64,000 nucleotides of DNA from Pullulanibacillus sp. KACC 23026. Its GTDB lineage: Bacteria > Bacillota > Bacilli > Bacillales > Sporolactobacillaceae. Below the pieces are notes generated by a model, which worked only from the letters and a program-made list of their open reading frames with translations, had not been told where the DNA came from and made no database searches. This document shows positions 35,094-43,548 of this stretch, in pieces (position 1 is the stretch's first letter; each line of letters starts with the position of its first letter). The translations under genes and the position numbers were made by a program. The stretch spans positions 2,728,001-2,792,000 of the forward strand of contig NZ_CP119107.1 in NCBI RefSeq assembly GCF_029094525.1. Direction: 5' to 3'.

Positions 35094-35921
35094 TTACATT
35101 TTTACAGCACCCGATGTAAGTCCCTTCATAAACAATCTCATTGTAAAAATAAATAGTATTAACAGTGGTAAAGACGCGATTGTATACCCGGCAAACATGG
35201 GTCCATATAAAGTTTGTTGAACAAACTGACTTTGAAATTGTACCAACCCAACTGTAATTGGAAATTTATTTGGATCACTGATTAAGACTAATGGCATCAT
35301 ATACTCATTCCAGATAGATAAGAGGTTCCAAATAGCCATTGTCCCAATAATTGGTTTAGATAGTGGGAGAACGATCTGCAAAAAGACTCGAAATTCTCCG
35401 CACCCATCCATTCTTGCCGCTTCGAATAACTCCTCTGGCAATGAGGCAAAGGATTGCTTCAGAACAAAGATCGTAAAAGCTTGCCCCCCTGCAGCAAATG
35501 CAATAATTAACCCTAAATAACTGTCCAATAAACCAAAGCTTTTTATTTCCAGAAATAAAGGAATTAATGTCAACAGTCCTGGAATCATTAATAGTGCAAC
35601 AACCGACATAAACAGAAAATTTTTACCCCAGAAACGAAGTCTAGCGAAGGAGTAGCCGGCGAGTGACGCAAACACAATGATAATTAAAATACTGCTTAGA
35701 CCAATAAAAACAGAATTAAAGATATAGGAACCAATCGCTTTCCAGGCAACCACATAATTCTCAAAATGTAACGGAAATGTGATTCCAAAAAAATGTTTAT
35801 AAAATTGACCATTACTTTTAAAAGATGTAATCACCATATAAATAAATGGATACAACGAGATAAACGCTAAAATTATTAGAAAGATATGACTTGGTAAGTC
35901 TTTTCTTAAATTCTTTGTCAT
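35094..35921 (-). CDS. Carbohydrate ABC transporter permease (MalG type)
   Basis: This is a 275-residue inner-membrane permease with six helices. The EAA loop, which docks to the ATPase, reads EELFEAARMDGCGEFRVFLQIVLPLSKPI. The C-terminal end (FVQQTLYGPMFAGYTIASLP, then FMKGLTSGAVKM) is typical of the MalG/CUT1 family. It works with the MalF-type permease and the binding protein encoded upstream. No ATPase gene is in the cluster. CUT1 systems of Firmicutes commonly share MsmX, so that is likely here. Confidence 0.92.
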   Translation of the reverse strand: MTKNLRKDLPSHIFLIILAFISLYPFIYMVITSFKSNGQFYKHFFGITFPLHFENYVVAWKAIGSYIFNSVFIGLSSILIIIVFASLAGYSFARLRFWGKNFLFMSVVALLMIPGLLTLIPLFLEIKSFGLLDSYLGLIIAFAAGGQAFTIFVLKQSFASLPEELFEAARMDGCGEFRVFLQIVLPLSKPIIGTMAIWNLLSIWNEYMMPLVLISDPNKFPITVGLVQFQSQFVQQTLYGPMFAGYTIASLPLLILFIFTMRLFMKGLTSGAVKM

Positions 35922-35948
35922 TGTTTAAAAAACCTCCTTTCAAAAATA

Positions 35949-36896
35949 CTAGGCTTTATATTCAGTACTAGGGTTAATGTATTTCATTTGAATCCAAGTA
36001 AGAATAAGCACGATGATAAAAATAATCATAGAGACTGCCATCCCGAGGCCGAACTGCCCATTTTGAAAAGCAAGAAAATACATATATAACCCTGGAACAT
36101 AAGAGGAATAGCCTGGTCCACCATTCGTCATAACTAGAGGAAGGGTCACATTTTGCAAGAGCTGAATAATGGTTAAAATCAAGATTAATTTGACTTGCCC
36201 CAAGACAAGTGGAACTTCTAATTTGAAGAATCGCTGAAATCTTGTAATTCCATCCAAACGTGCAGATTCATAAACACTTTCTGAAATGTTTTGCAAACCT
36301 GCAAAGAAAATAAGTAGATTAAAAGGAACTACAAATGGAAACCCAACAAACATTAGGGATATTAAGGCAATTTTTGAGCTCCCTAACCAGTTCAAAATAA
36401 AATGACCAAGACCAAGTGCATGTAATAAGGCATTCAACACACCTACGTTAGGATCATAGATAAAACTCCAGATCATGAACATGACAATTCCCGGGACAAC
36501 AACAGGAATGACAAATAATACCCTGTAAATGTACTGCATGCGCTTACTTTTTAAATGAAAGATAACCACCGAAACAAAAAGCGGAACAAATAGTTCAATA
36601 AACGATTTTACGATCGCCCAGATGGATACGTTTCTCATAGAGATCCAAAATACCTTATCTGTCAATAAAGAGATATAGTTTTGTAATCCAGTAAATTGCG
36701 GAGGATTAAAGCCATCCCAATTTGTAAAAGAGAACCCAATTGCAACCATTGCCGGATAGTACATAAAAAGGATTAACAGAATGAAGGAAGGGATTAGCAT
36801 TCCGTATCCTGCGCGCCAATTATATTTTAATTTACTCTTTTTTTTCAGTTGAGCCTCGGTCTGCACGGTCCCTATTTCTTCGAGAGTCTTTGCCAT
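35949..36896 (-). CDS. Carbohydrate ABC transporter permease (MalF type)
   Basis: This is a 315-residue permease with a cytoplasmic N-terminus and six or seven helices (first at GYGMLIPSFILLILFMYYPA). The EAA loop is ESVYESARLDGITRFQRFFKLEVPLV. VTLPLVMTNGGPGYSSYVPG is typical of CUT1 MalF-type subunits, which import di- and oligosaccharides. It lies 27 bases upstream of the MalG-type gene and 71 bases after the binding-protein gene, with an intervening hairpin. Confidence 0.92.
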   Translation of the reverse strand: MAKTLEEIGTVQTEAQLKKKSKLKYNWRAGYGMLIPSFILLILFMYYPAMVAIGFSFTNWDGFNPPQFTGLQNYISLLTDKVFWISMRNVSIWAIVKSFIELFVPLFVSVVIFHLKSKRMQYIYRVLFVIPVVVPGIVMFMIWSFIYDPNVGVLNALLHALGLGHFILNWLGSSKIALISLMFVGFPFVVPFNLLIFFAGLQNISESVYESARLDGITRFQRFFKLEVPLVLGQVKLILILTIIQLLQNVTLPLVMTNGGPGYSSYVPGLYMYFLAFQNGQFGLGMAVSMIIFIIVLILTWIQMKYINPSTEYKA

Positions 36897-36918
36897 TCTC
36901 CTACTCCTTTCAAAAGGA

Positions 36919-36951
36919 GCGGGTTATCTCCTACATCATTCGATAACCCGC
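36919..36951 (-). promoter_or_regulatory. Intercistronic hairpin between binding-protein and permease genes
   Basis: GCGGGTTATC (36919-36928) pairs perfectly with GATAACCCGC (36942-36951). There is no T run. Such structures often stabilise binding-protein mRNA and lower permease expression. Confidence 0.6.
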
Positions 36952-36967
36952 CCTTCCCTTATTGGTA

Positions 36968-38461
36968 TTAGTTATTAAGATATTTAGAAAGATCCCAATG
37001 ATTTTGGGCAATCAATTTATCCGCGGCTTGATTCATCTGAGTGTCACACGTCTGAGCAAATTGATTCAGTGTGACATCACCTGTAATATAGCTTTGGAAA
37101 GCTCTATATATAGCGTCCTGCTCTTCCTCCGTTAAATTAATGCCACCAAATACACTGTTTAATGGTTTATTTGTCAAAGCTGATAAATTTTTAAGTGCTG
37201 GTATTGCCTGAGCTCCCTTAACAGTTGGGACATATTGACCTAACTCGTTTACAATCGATTGATCATGTTCAGGTGTAGTAATAAACATTAACCAATCTAT
37301 AATGGCCTTCTCTTTAGCTGGTGTGATTGTGTTATCCGCTTTCTGTGAAGCCACTGCAAATTGGAATGCAGAACTAGGTCCGCCAATTGAGGCTGAAGAA
37401 TCAAAGTTAGTCGCATATTGGGAAGTAGATGGATCTGGATATGGATTTTTAAAGGAGCCCCAATTAAAACTAGGCTTAGCAGATGCGATTTGTGAAGCGG
37501 CCCATGAACCATCAAAATACATTCCCACGTTTCCTTTTACGAACGCTAACATGTTCCCTTGCCCATTGGAATCGCCACCCGTATAATCCTTCTGCCAATA
37601 CTGCGAGAAACTTTTAATTATTGGATATAAAGCTAACCATTTCTTGTTCTTTGGACCAAAAATCCCCTTTTTAATAGCAATGACTTGATCTTCAGTTGTC
37701 ATCGTTTCATTTCCAGTAAATAGAAGCTGTTTGTATTCACTTGAGTAAAAATTCGTATAGAACAAACGTGATAACCAAGTTAGCCGATCCATCCCTGTTG
37801 GTGTTGAGGCAAGATCCCATGAGAATGGGGTATAGCCAGCAGCCTTTAATTTCTTGCAAGCATCAATAAACTCGGACCAGGTTTCTGGTAATGTTGTAAT
37901 TCCTGCTTTCTTAAACGCGTCTTTATTATAAAATGTTGCGGTCCCAACATAGTCTCCGTTTAAAACATAAGAGCTCCCATTAGGTGCTTTTGTTTCGGAT
38001 ACGATTTGACTATTCAAAAGCGAGCTCCACGGCTTGTTATCAGCATAGGGATCAGGTTGTTTATAATATTTAGATAGATCTTGCAATGTCCCTTGGGCTA
38101 ATGAGGAATTCGCATCATACCATTGAGACCAAATGACATCTGGTAATTGTCCTCCCGCTGCTTTCGTTCGTACCCAAGTCATATAATCTTGACTGGCAGG
38201 CAACCCTTTTATAAATTCGATTTTGACTCCTGTTTTTTTATAGTACTCGTCAGCTAATTTTTTTAATTCTGTCGCTGGTTTCTGATTGGCTTGTAGGACT
38301 GCTGTCGGGCTATAGTTACCCGCATACATAGTAATCGTGCCTTTAAATTTTCCGTTAGCAGTTGTTGAAGTGCTATTGATCCCTGAACACCCTGCGAGTG
38401 CAACAACTAAAAGAATTCCGAGGAAAACAAAAAACATTTTTTTAATCGGACTCATTCTCAT
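36968..38461 (-). CDS. Carbohydrate ABC transporter substrate-binding lipoprotein (family 1)
   Basis: This is a 497-residue extracellular solute-binding protein with a lipoprotein signal (lipobox LAGC, lipidated Cys25). The body has the usual two-lobed plan: GTITMYAGNY at the N-terminus, PDVIWSQWYDANSSL, FYNKDAFKKAGITTLPETWSEF, and FVKGNVGMYFDGSWAASQI. It is longer than MalE-type proteins, in the range of oligosaccharide or polysaccharide-fragment binders. It feeds the two permeases encoded downstream. The ligand is not deducible. Starts at ATG 38461 or 38455 are equally possible. Confidence 0.92.
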   Translation of the reverse strand: MRMSPIKKMFFVFLGILLVVALAGCSGINSTSTTANGKFKGTITMYAGNYSPTAVLQANQKPATELKKLADEYYKKTGVKIEFIKGLPASQDYMTWVRTKAAGGQLPDVIWSQWYDANSSLAQGTLQDLSKYYKQPDPYADNKPWSSLLNSQIVSETKAPNGSSYVLNGDYVGTATFYNKDAFKKAGITTLPETWSEFIDACKKLKAAGYTPFSWDLASTPTGMDRLTWLSRLFYTNFYSSEYKQLLFTGNETMTTEDQVIAIKKGIFGPKNKKWLALYPIIKSFSQYWQKDYTGGDSNGQGNMLAFVKGNVGMYFDGSWAASQIASAKPSFNWGSFKNPYPDPSTSQYATNFDSSASIGGPSSAFQFAVASQKADNTITPAKEKAIIDWLMFITTPEHDQSIVNELGQYVPTVKGAQAIPALKNLSALTNKPLNSVFGGINLTEEEQDAIYRAFQSYITGDVTLNQFAQTCDTQMNQAADKLIAQNHWDLSKYLNN

Positions 38462-38525
38462 TCTCTCACCTCTTAATAATTTTTAAAAAGACCGGTGTAA
38501 AAAACATAATTTTCAGTAAATAAAA

Positions 38526-39908
38526 TCAATGAGGTATAGATCTAACCTCCAACCTGGATGGGTCAGGGTTTTCACACCAATCCTCCCAAGTAATGCCAAA
38601 GTGTAAAAGAATTTTTTCAATTCTATTCTTAAAAGGTAAACCCTCTTCTCTAAGAATGGCTTGCATAGGGTCTTCTCTGTCACCTAATTTTCCCCTCGTC
38701 CATTCAGCTAACTTTTCTTCAAATCTGGTCGTTAGGTCTGGTAATGAGTCAGCTAAGTTAATCTTTTCATTTGGATCCGACATTAAATTATATAATTCTT
38801 GTTTTGGTCGAATAAAAGGCCCTGAATCAAATGTTTTGATATACTTATATTCTTTAGTTCGAATCCCTCTAGCTGCCTGCCATGAACATTCACTGAGAAA
38901 TATTTCTTTTCGATAATTTCTATGTTTCCCCTCTATTAATGGCCACAAAGATTCACCGTCGAGTCCATTAGGTATATTAAGATTTAAGGCTTCTAATATT
39001 GTTGGCATAATATCGGCATGCTGAATAAGGTCAGTCGATCTGATGTCACTTGGTATTTTTTCTGGCCAACGCATAATGACCGGCACGTGGACCGTCGCGT
39101 CATACAAACCGCAGTGATCCCAAAAAATATTATGTTCAGTTAAACTTTCGCCATGGTCACCAAATAGAATTAATAAGGTCTCTTCCTTTATTCCTAATCC
39201 TTGTAAATGTAAATCCAAATCTTTAATTAAATCATCTAAGTATCGAATTTCAGCATTGTAGAGAGCGCTTACATAATCGGCATCCGTTATTCCACCTAAT
39301 AAATCATAATGATGATATTTAAAGAAGGGGTATGCCCGATGATGAAAAGCTTCTCTCATACTCATGTTTTCGGGGTCTGAAGGATTTCGTTCATTACTAT
39401 AAAATGGCGAAATGTATTGTTGTGGAGGTAAATAGGGTGTATGCGGGTCCCAGTAGTGTAAAAATAAAAAGAAATCTTCGTCTTTGTGTGCTTTGATCCA
39501 TGGTTTAGCTAAATTATTAATATCTTGACCATCAATCCATCTCTTTTCTCCTTTTGTATTAATATAATAATTGTAACCTCTCGCAAACCATTCTTTTAAA
39601 TGATACAGATTATCTATTGCACCTGTTAGATAGCCAGATGCTCTTAGGAGATTTGGCAACCATTCGACATTTTTAGGTAAGTATTGCGAATTCGAGCCAT
39701 GGGCTACAATTCCTGTGGTTAAACCTACTTTTCCTGTAAAGAGGCTCGTATGGGCAACTTCTGTAGGGATATCAGATGCGAAAGCGTTTTCAAAAATAAT
39801 ACCTTGTCTTGCTATTTCATCTAGATGTGGGCTAGTTGGCAAATGATAACCATAACAGCCTAAATGGTCAGCTCTCAAGGTATCTAAAGAAATTAAAATG
39901 ACTTTCAA
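38526..39908 (-). CDS. Sulfatase-superfamily hydrolase with Thr at the nucleophile position (B)
   Basis: This is a 460-residue sulfatase-superfamily protein with metal-binding landmarks LISLDTLRADHLGCYGY, FLHYWDPHTPYLPP, LILFGDHGESLTEHNIFWDH and FLSECSWQAARGIR. The core expected to read Cys/Ser-x-Pro-x-Arg reads Thr49-Glu-Val-Ala-His53 in PTEVAHTSLFTG. Nucleophile, Pro and Arg have all changed. It is 64 bases upstream of the binding-protein gene and heads the importer transcript. It has no signal peptide. It diverges from copy A but shares the Thr substitution, which argues for a conserved Thr chemistry rather than decay. Confidence 0.85.
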   Translation of the reverse strand: MKVILISLDTLRADHLGCYGYHLPTSPHLDEIARQGIIFENAFASDIPTEVAHTSLFTGKVGLTTGIVAHGSNSQYLPKNVEWLPNLLRASGYLTGAIDNLYHLKEWFARGYNYYINTKGEKRWIDGQDINNLAKPWIKAHKDEDFFLFLHYWDPHTPYLPPQQYISPFYSNERNPSDPENMSMREAFHHRAYPFFKYHHYDLLGGITDADYVSALYNAEIRYLDDLIKDLDLHLQGLGIKEETLLILFGDHGESLTEHNIFWDHCGLYDATVHVPVIMRWPEKIPSDIRSTDLIQHADIMPTILEALNLNIPNGLDGESLWPLIEGKHRNYRKEIFLSECSWQAARGIRTKEYKYIKTFDSGPFIRPKQELYNLMSDPNEKINLADSLPDLTTRFEEKLAEWTRGKLGDREDPMQAILREEGLPFKNRIEKILLHFGITWEDWCENPDPSRLEVRSIPH

Positions 39909-39960
39909 CCTTTCCCCTCCCCCCTTTATGTTATATAGAAATTTTATTATTTTTGAAAAA

Positions 39961-40005
39961 TTAAATCATTGCCGAAACAGACATGAACCTGTTCAATTTA
40001 GCCAT
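39961..40005 (-). CDS. Candidate 14-residue leader peptide
   Basis: ATG at 40005 follows AGGAG with a five-base gap, the best-spaced ribosome binding site in this part of the island. It encodes MAKLNRFMSVSAMI and stops 52 bases before the sulfatase-like gene. It may be a translated leader, a regulatory upstream ORF or chance. Confidence 0.35.
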   Translation of the reverse strand: MAKLNRFMSVSAMI

Positions 40006-40065
40006 ATTTACTCCTATCCCTGTTAACCACTTCAGCCTTAAATAAATTCAAGCTCCAAGAAAGTG

Positions 40066-40093
40066 AAAACTGAGTACCACAGCACTCAGTTTT
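40066..40093. terminator. Hairpin terminator after the creatininase gene
   Basis: AAAACTGAGT (40066-40075) pairs perfectly with ACTCAGTTTT (40084-40093). A close relative (CTGAGCACCATAGTACTCAG) occurs near 46,755, suggesting a small repeat family. Confidence 0.65.
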
Positions 40094-40138
40094 CTTACCA
40101 ATCTTTTAATAGTTCGCTCTCCTGTTAGCATTAAAAAT

Positions 40139-40948
40139 TTACAACGGAATAGTTTTATTCCTTAGTGTGACGTGGATATCTTCTTCGCAGTGGCGGATAA
40201 GCTCGACTAGGTTATCAACCAGTTTGTAATGGTAGATCTCTCCGTTTTCTTTGTTTGATACGGTGGCGTCACCGACGACTCCGATATTTTTGGTTTTCGC
40301 GCGATAGGTGGCGACGTCGCTTGGTACAAAGACCGAATCTCCTTCTATGAATGGGTCATGATTGAAATAACGATGACTTGTGCTGTTATTTTCAATCGCC
40401 TTAGTCATGTCGCATAGTTCTGGATGTAAATACAGCATATGGGAGGTTTCCAATCCAGCTGCGTGCCCCGGTGCACCAGGATTCGGTGCCATCAATTCGG
40501 CCCCTATGGTTCTTGCAATATAGAATGGGTCTGCAACCGCTACAAAAGAACCTGTGTGATTCCGAATTTTAACTGCTGCATTCTTTATCGGTGGCAGATT
40601 AGCTTCTCGATGCCCGTTAAGGATAATGATTTTTTCAAAACCGTGATAGACCAAACTTTGTAACATATCCACTAAGAGATTGGTCAAAGTTTCAGGTCGG
40701 AGCGTAATCGTTCCGGGATAGGCCATGTGATGCGGAGCCAGTCCAAACCAAGTGGGCGGAGCAACCAGTGTTCCTGTTTTTTCTGCTGCAGCTTCAGCAA
40801 CATCCCTTGCGACAAACGTATCAGTACCAAGCGGTAAATGAAGCGCATGCTGCTCGGTGCTTCCAACAGGGATGATAATCGTCTTCTTCTCCTCTAAATA
40901 AGCTTCAACATCGGACCATTTATTGTTTTGTAACCAAACATCCTTCAT
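40139..40948 (-). CDS. Creatininase-family amidohydrolase
   Basis: This is a 269-residue protein of the creatininase/creatinine amidohydrolase family. Binuclear-metal ligands are in VGSTEQHALHLPLGTD (Glu, His, Asp), ILNGHREANLPPI and GHAAGLETSHMLYL. Members hydrolyse cyclic amides and lactams, including creatinine and mycofactocin precursors. There is no mycofactocin cluster here. It is downstream of iclR- and permease-type genes in the same direction, so a small N-containing compound imported by the permease is its likely substrate. A lactonase-type role in the deoxysugar route is possible but weaker. GGAGAGG precedes the ATG. Confidence 0.85.
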   Translation of the reverse strand: MKDVWLQNNKWSDVEAYLEEKKTIIIPVGSTEQHALHLPLGTDTFVARDVAEAAAEKTGTLVAPPTWFGLAPHHMAYPGTITLRPETLTNLLVDMLQSLVYHGFEKIIILNGHREANLPPIKNAAVKIRNHTGSFVAVADPFYIARTIGAELMAPNPGAPGHAAGLETSHMLYLHPELCDMTKAIENNSTSHRYFNHDPFIEGDSVFVPSDVATYRAKTKNIGVVGDATVSNKENGEIYHYKLVDNLVELIRHCEEDIHVTLRNKTIPL

Positions 40949-40977
40949 ACTTGGCCTCTCCTTCTCATATCTATTTT

Positions 40978-41751
40978 TTAGATTCTTACTTGGATTTTCT
41001 TAGAAAGACGAGTTGCTGTCTCTCTCACTAAATCAATACACTGATCAAGATCACCTTTGTTAACAAATTCACGTTCTAAGCCAGCCACACTGATTGCCGC
41101 TATGACATCTTGATCTGAAATTAGGATCGGAGAAGCAACGGCAATTGTTCCCTCATGAAGTTCCCCATAGCTTATAGCAATCCCCTTTTCCTTAACATGG
41201 AGTAATTCTTCTTGCAGTCTTTCTTTTTTTGGAATTCTAGGATACAACGAATAATCGATTTGATTTAAAATACGCTCCTGCTCTGTCAAACTTAAAAATG
41301 CCAGTAAAGTCCTAGGGCAAGCGGCCGCGTATAAAGGAGCTCTCCTGCCTACCTGAGGGTAGATCTTGATTGGATTTAAGGATTCAATTTGATCAATGTA
41401 AACCGCTTCTTCCCCATCTCGAATAACCAGCTGCACCATCAGCCCTGTCTCATTTCGAAGCCGAACCATATCGTCATGAGCTTGTTCCCGAATATTGAGC
41501 TGGTTGAGGACGATATTAGATTTACTAAGAAATGCCCAGCCCAATGAATATAACGTTTCTTTATACCTTTTATGGCTTTTGATATAGCCATATTTTTCAA
41601 GAGACTTAAGTAATCTAAACGTTGTTGTCTTAGGAAAGCCTGTTTTCTCTACCAGTTCTTCCAAGGTTAAAAAGGGATGGGCATGATTAAAACACTCTAA
41701 TAACTCGAGTCCTTTTTCCACACTATTATTCTTGCTCACAAAGTCAGTCAT
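40978..41751 (-). CDS. IclR-family transcriptional regulator
   Basis: This is a 257-residue regulator. The N-terminal winged helix (NSVEKGLELLECFNHAHPFL, GFPKTTTFRLLKSLEKYGYI) is followed by the GAF-like IclR effector domain (RAPLYAAACPRTLLAFL, then AVASPILISDQDVIAAISVAG). I place the start at ATG 41751, where AGGAGA stands six bases upstream. ATG 41769 has no site. It lies between the permease and creatininase genes and probably represses this operon in the absence of its substrate. Confidence 0.9.
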   Translation of the reverse strand: MTDFVSKNNSVEKGLELLECFNHAHPFLTLEELVEKTGFPKTTTFRLLKSLEKYGYIKSHKRYKETLYSLGWAFLSKSNIVLNQLNIREQAHDDMVRLRNETGLMVQLVIRDGEEAVYIDQIESLNPIKIYPQVGRRAPLYAAACPRTLLAFLSLTEQERILNQIDYSLYPRIPKKERLQEELLHVKEKGIAISYGELHEGTIAVASPILISDQDVIAAISVAGLEREFVNKGDLDQCIDLVRETATRLSKKIQVRI

Positions 41752-41772
41752 CGTTTTTCTCCTAGACATTAA

Positions 41773-43110
41773 TTAGGCTGATTTTTTTTGAGTCGTATGT
41801 GCATTCTTGTTCGTAGCCTTGTTAATAAAATAAATGACGACACCTGTTGCCAACCAAATGATTCCCCAAAGAATGGCTTTTGGAGTGATGTAATACATCT
41901 CAGCAAGTGTACCGATAATTGCGAGAATCGGAAATGTATTACCTAATGGAATTTTAAATGGTCTCGGCTGATCTTTTCTCTTTTGACGAAGTATAATGAC
42001 TGACACATTCACCCCCAAGAAAACGACCAAAGCGGTGAAAACACCAGCTGATGAAACAAGACCTAGATTTCCTGTGAGGGTTAGTAAAATAGCAAAGATA
42101 CCACAAATTAGGGTTGCTGCGCTTGGTGATTTAAACTTTGGATGAATTCCACCAAAAAAGCCCCAAAGATGACCGCTTCTCGCCATAGCCAAACCAACAC
42201 GCGGTCCGCCTATTAAACAACCAATCCCAGATGTAATGGTTGCTGCAATACCAGCTGCTGCTACAAAGTTAGATGCCCAACCGGATGTTACAGCGGCCAA
42301 AGCCGATGCCAGAGGAGCACTTAATGTTGGCAGAACATTTACTGGAACAAGTGTCACGACAACCCAGCCTACCAAACTATATAAAATGACAACACTTATA
42401 ATAGCCCACACCGTTGCGCGAGGAATATCCTTATAGGGCCGTTTCGCTTCTTCTGCTAGAGTCGTGATAGCATCAATATGTATTTGACCAAATGCAATCA
42501 GCGCAGCGGCTGCCATTAAACCACCAACTCCATTCGGTAAAAATGGGTGTTGATGGATGGGCATAGGAAGTTTAGGATGCATAATCCCAATAACAATAAA
42601 AATGAGCAGTGCCAAAACCTTGAAAAAAACAAGAATATTAATGACATTTTTGGATAAGGAAATGCCTAAATACAACATGGCTACTGTTAATATCCCAATA
42701 ATCACAGCCCAAGATGTCGTAGATAGTCCTGGTGCAAAATAACGGGCATAGAGACCAAATCCCAACCAAACCGCTGCCCCAACCGCCACATACTGCGTCA
42801 TCATAGTCCAACCAATAATAGCCCCTACAAAATCTCCTGCCTTTTTCCCGAGCTCCGAGAATGCCTGTCTGCAATAGACGTAACTCGCCCCCGCCTGAGG
42901 AAACATCGATGATAGTTCGGCGTAAGACAAAGCTGTAAAAATGGCAATGATTCCCGCAATAATAAAACTGACAAACAAGCCGGCACCAGCTGGTTTAGCC
43001 GCAACACCTGTTACAACAAAAATCCCCGTCCCAATGAGCGCAGCCACTCCCATTGAATAAAGATCCCTAAAAGTTAGCGTACTCGCTAACTTTTGATCCT
43101 GCTTCTCCAT
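41773..43110 (-). CDS. APC-superfamily amino acid permease
   Basis: This is a 445-residue permease with twelve predicted helices. The APC signature is clear at the N-terminus (GVAALIGTGIFVVTGVAAKPAG, YAELSSMFPQAGASYVYCRQAF). The IGTGIF motif binds substrate backbone in helix 1. It resembles the cationic-amino-acid subgroup. It is first in an operon with IclR and creatininase genes, so it probably imports an amino acid or related amide. The IclR reading frame begins immediately after its stop. Confidence 0.87.
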   Translation of the reverse strand: MEKQDQKLASTLTFRDLYSMGVAALIGTGIFVVTGVAAKPAGAGLFVSFIIAGIIAIFTALSYAELSSMFPQAGASYVYCRQAFSELGKKAGDFVGAIIGWTMMTQYVAVGAAVWLGFGLYARYFAPGLSTTSWAVIIGILTVAMLYLGISLSKNVINILVFFKVLALLIFIVIGIMHPKLPMPIHQHPFLPNGVGGLMAAAALIAFGQIHIDAITTLAEEAKRPYKDIPRATVWAIISVVILYSLVGWVVVTLVPVNVLPTLSAPLASALAAVTSGWASNFVAAAGIAATITSGIGCLIGGPRVGLAMARSGHLWGFFGGIHPKFKSPSAATLICGIFAILLTLTGNLGLVSSAGVFTALVVFLGVNVSVIILRQKRKDQPRPFKIPLGNTFPILAIIGTLAEMYYITPKAILWGIIWLATGVVIYFINKATNKNAHTTQKKSA

Positions 43111-43136
43111 TTCAAGCCCCCTCTATTCCATTATGC

Positions 43137-43150
43137 GGAATTAAAATTCC
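43137..43150. promoter_or_regulatory. Palindrome at the permease promoter, candidate IclR operator
   Basis: GGAATT-AA-AATTCC is a perfect dyad located about 20 bases downstream of the predicted -10 box and 27 bases upstream of the permease start, a repressor-like position. Confidence 0.45.
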
Positions 43151-43170
43151 AAAATTAAAACTATAAACTA

Positions 43171-43199
43171 ATATTAGAATTATAAAAATTAAATGTCAA
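43171..43199 (-). promoter_or_regulatory. Sigma-A promoter of the permease-iclR-creatininase operon
   Basis: On the minus strand TTGACA (43199-43194), a 17-base spacer, then TAATAT (43176-43171). Confidence 0.65.
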
Positions 43200-43245
43200 T
43201 TTTTAAAAAAAGAACAATTGACCATCCCAAATTCCACTTTGTACC

Positions 43246-43257
43246 CAAAACGTTTTG
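43246..43257. promoter_or_regulatory. CAAAACGTTTTG palindrome
   Basis: A perfect 12-base dyad with a central CG, the shape of a LacI-family operator. It lies about 50 bases upstream of the permease -35 box. No LacI regulator gene is in the window. Confidence 0.3.
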
Positions 43258-43483
43258 TGTTTTACTTTTGTGACGAAACGAACTACATCGATTGTTAATG
43301 GTGTCTTGTATATAAGAAATGACAAAGGAAATAATGGGGAGAACCTTTAAAAGAATGGATTGAATAGAATGGAAAGAGCCTTTGAATATAAACAGATTGT
43401 CAATAAAATCCTTACCACTAATCTCAACACAGTTCTCTAGATACCTCGGCGTAATAGTAACTGAACCACTTGGTAAAGGGTAA

Positions 43484-43515
43484 GGCGCAAAATCTGAGAA
43501 GGTCCAGCACTGACC
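43484..43515 (-). repeat. Inverted outlying copy of the tandem-array unit
   Basis: 32 bases are the exact reverse complement of a segment of the array (GGTCAGTGCTGG followed by ACCTTCTCAGATTTTGCGCC). It sits about 300 bases left of the array in opposite orientation. Confidence 0.8.
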
Positions 43516-43548
43516 CTGAGAGAAACAAACGTTCTCCTTGCAGCTGGC

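Noticed and set aside
40439-40948. Creatininase as mycofactocin MftE
   Set aside because: No other mycofactocin genes are present, and the neighbours are an APC permease and an IclR regulator.
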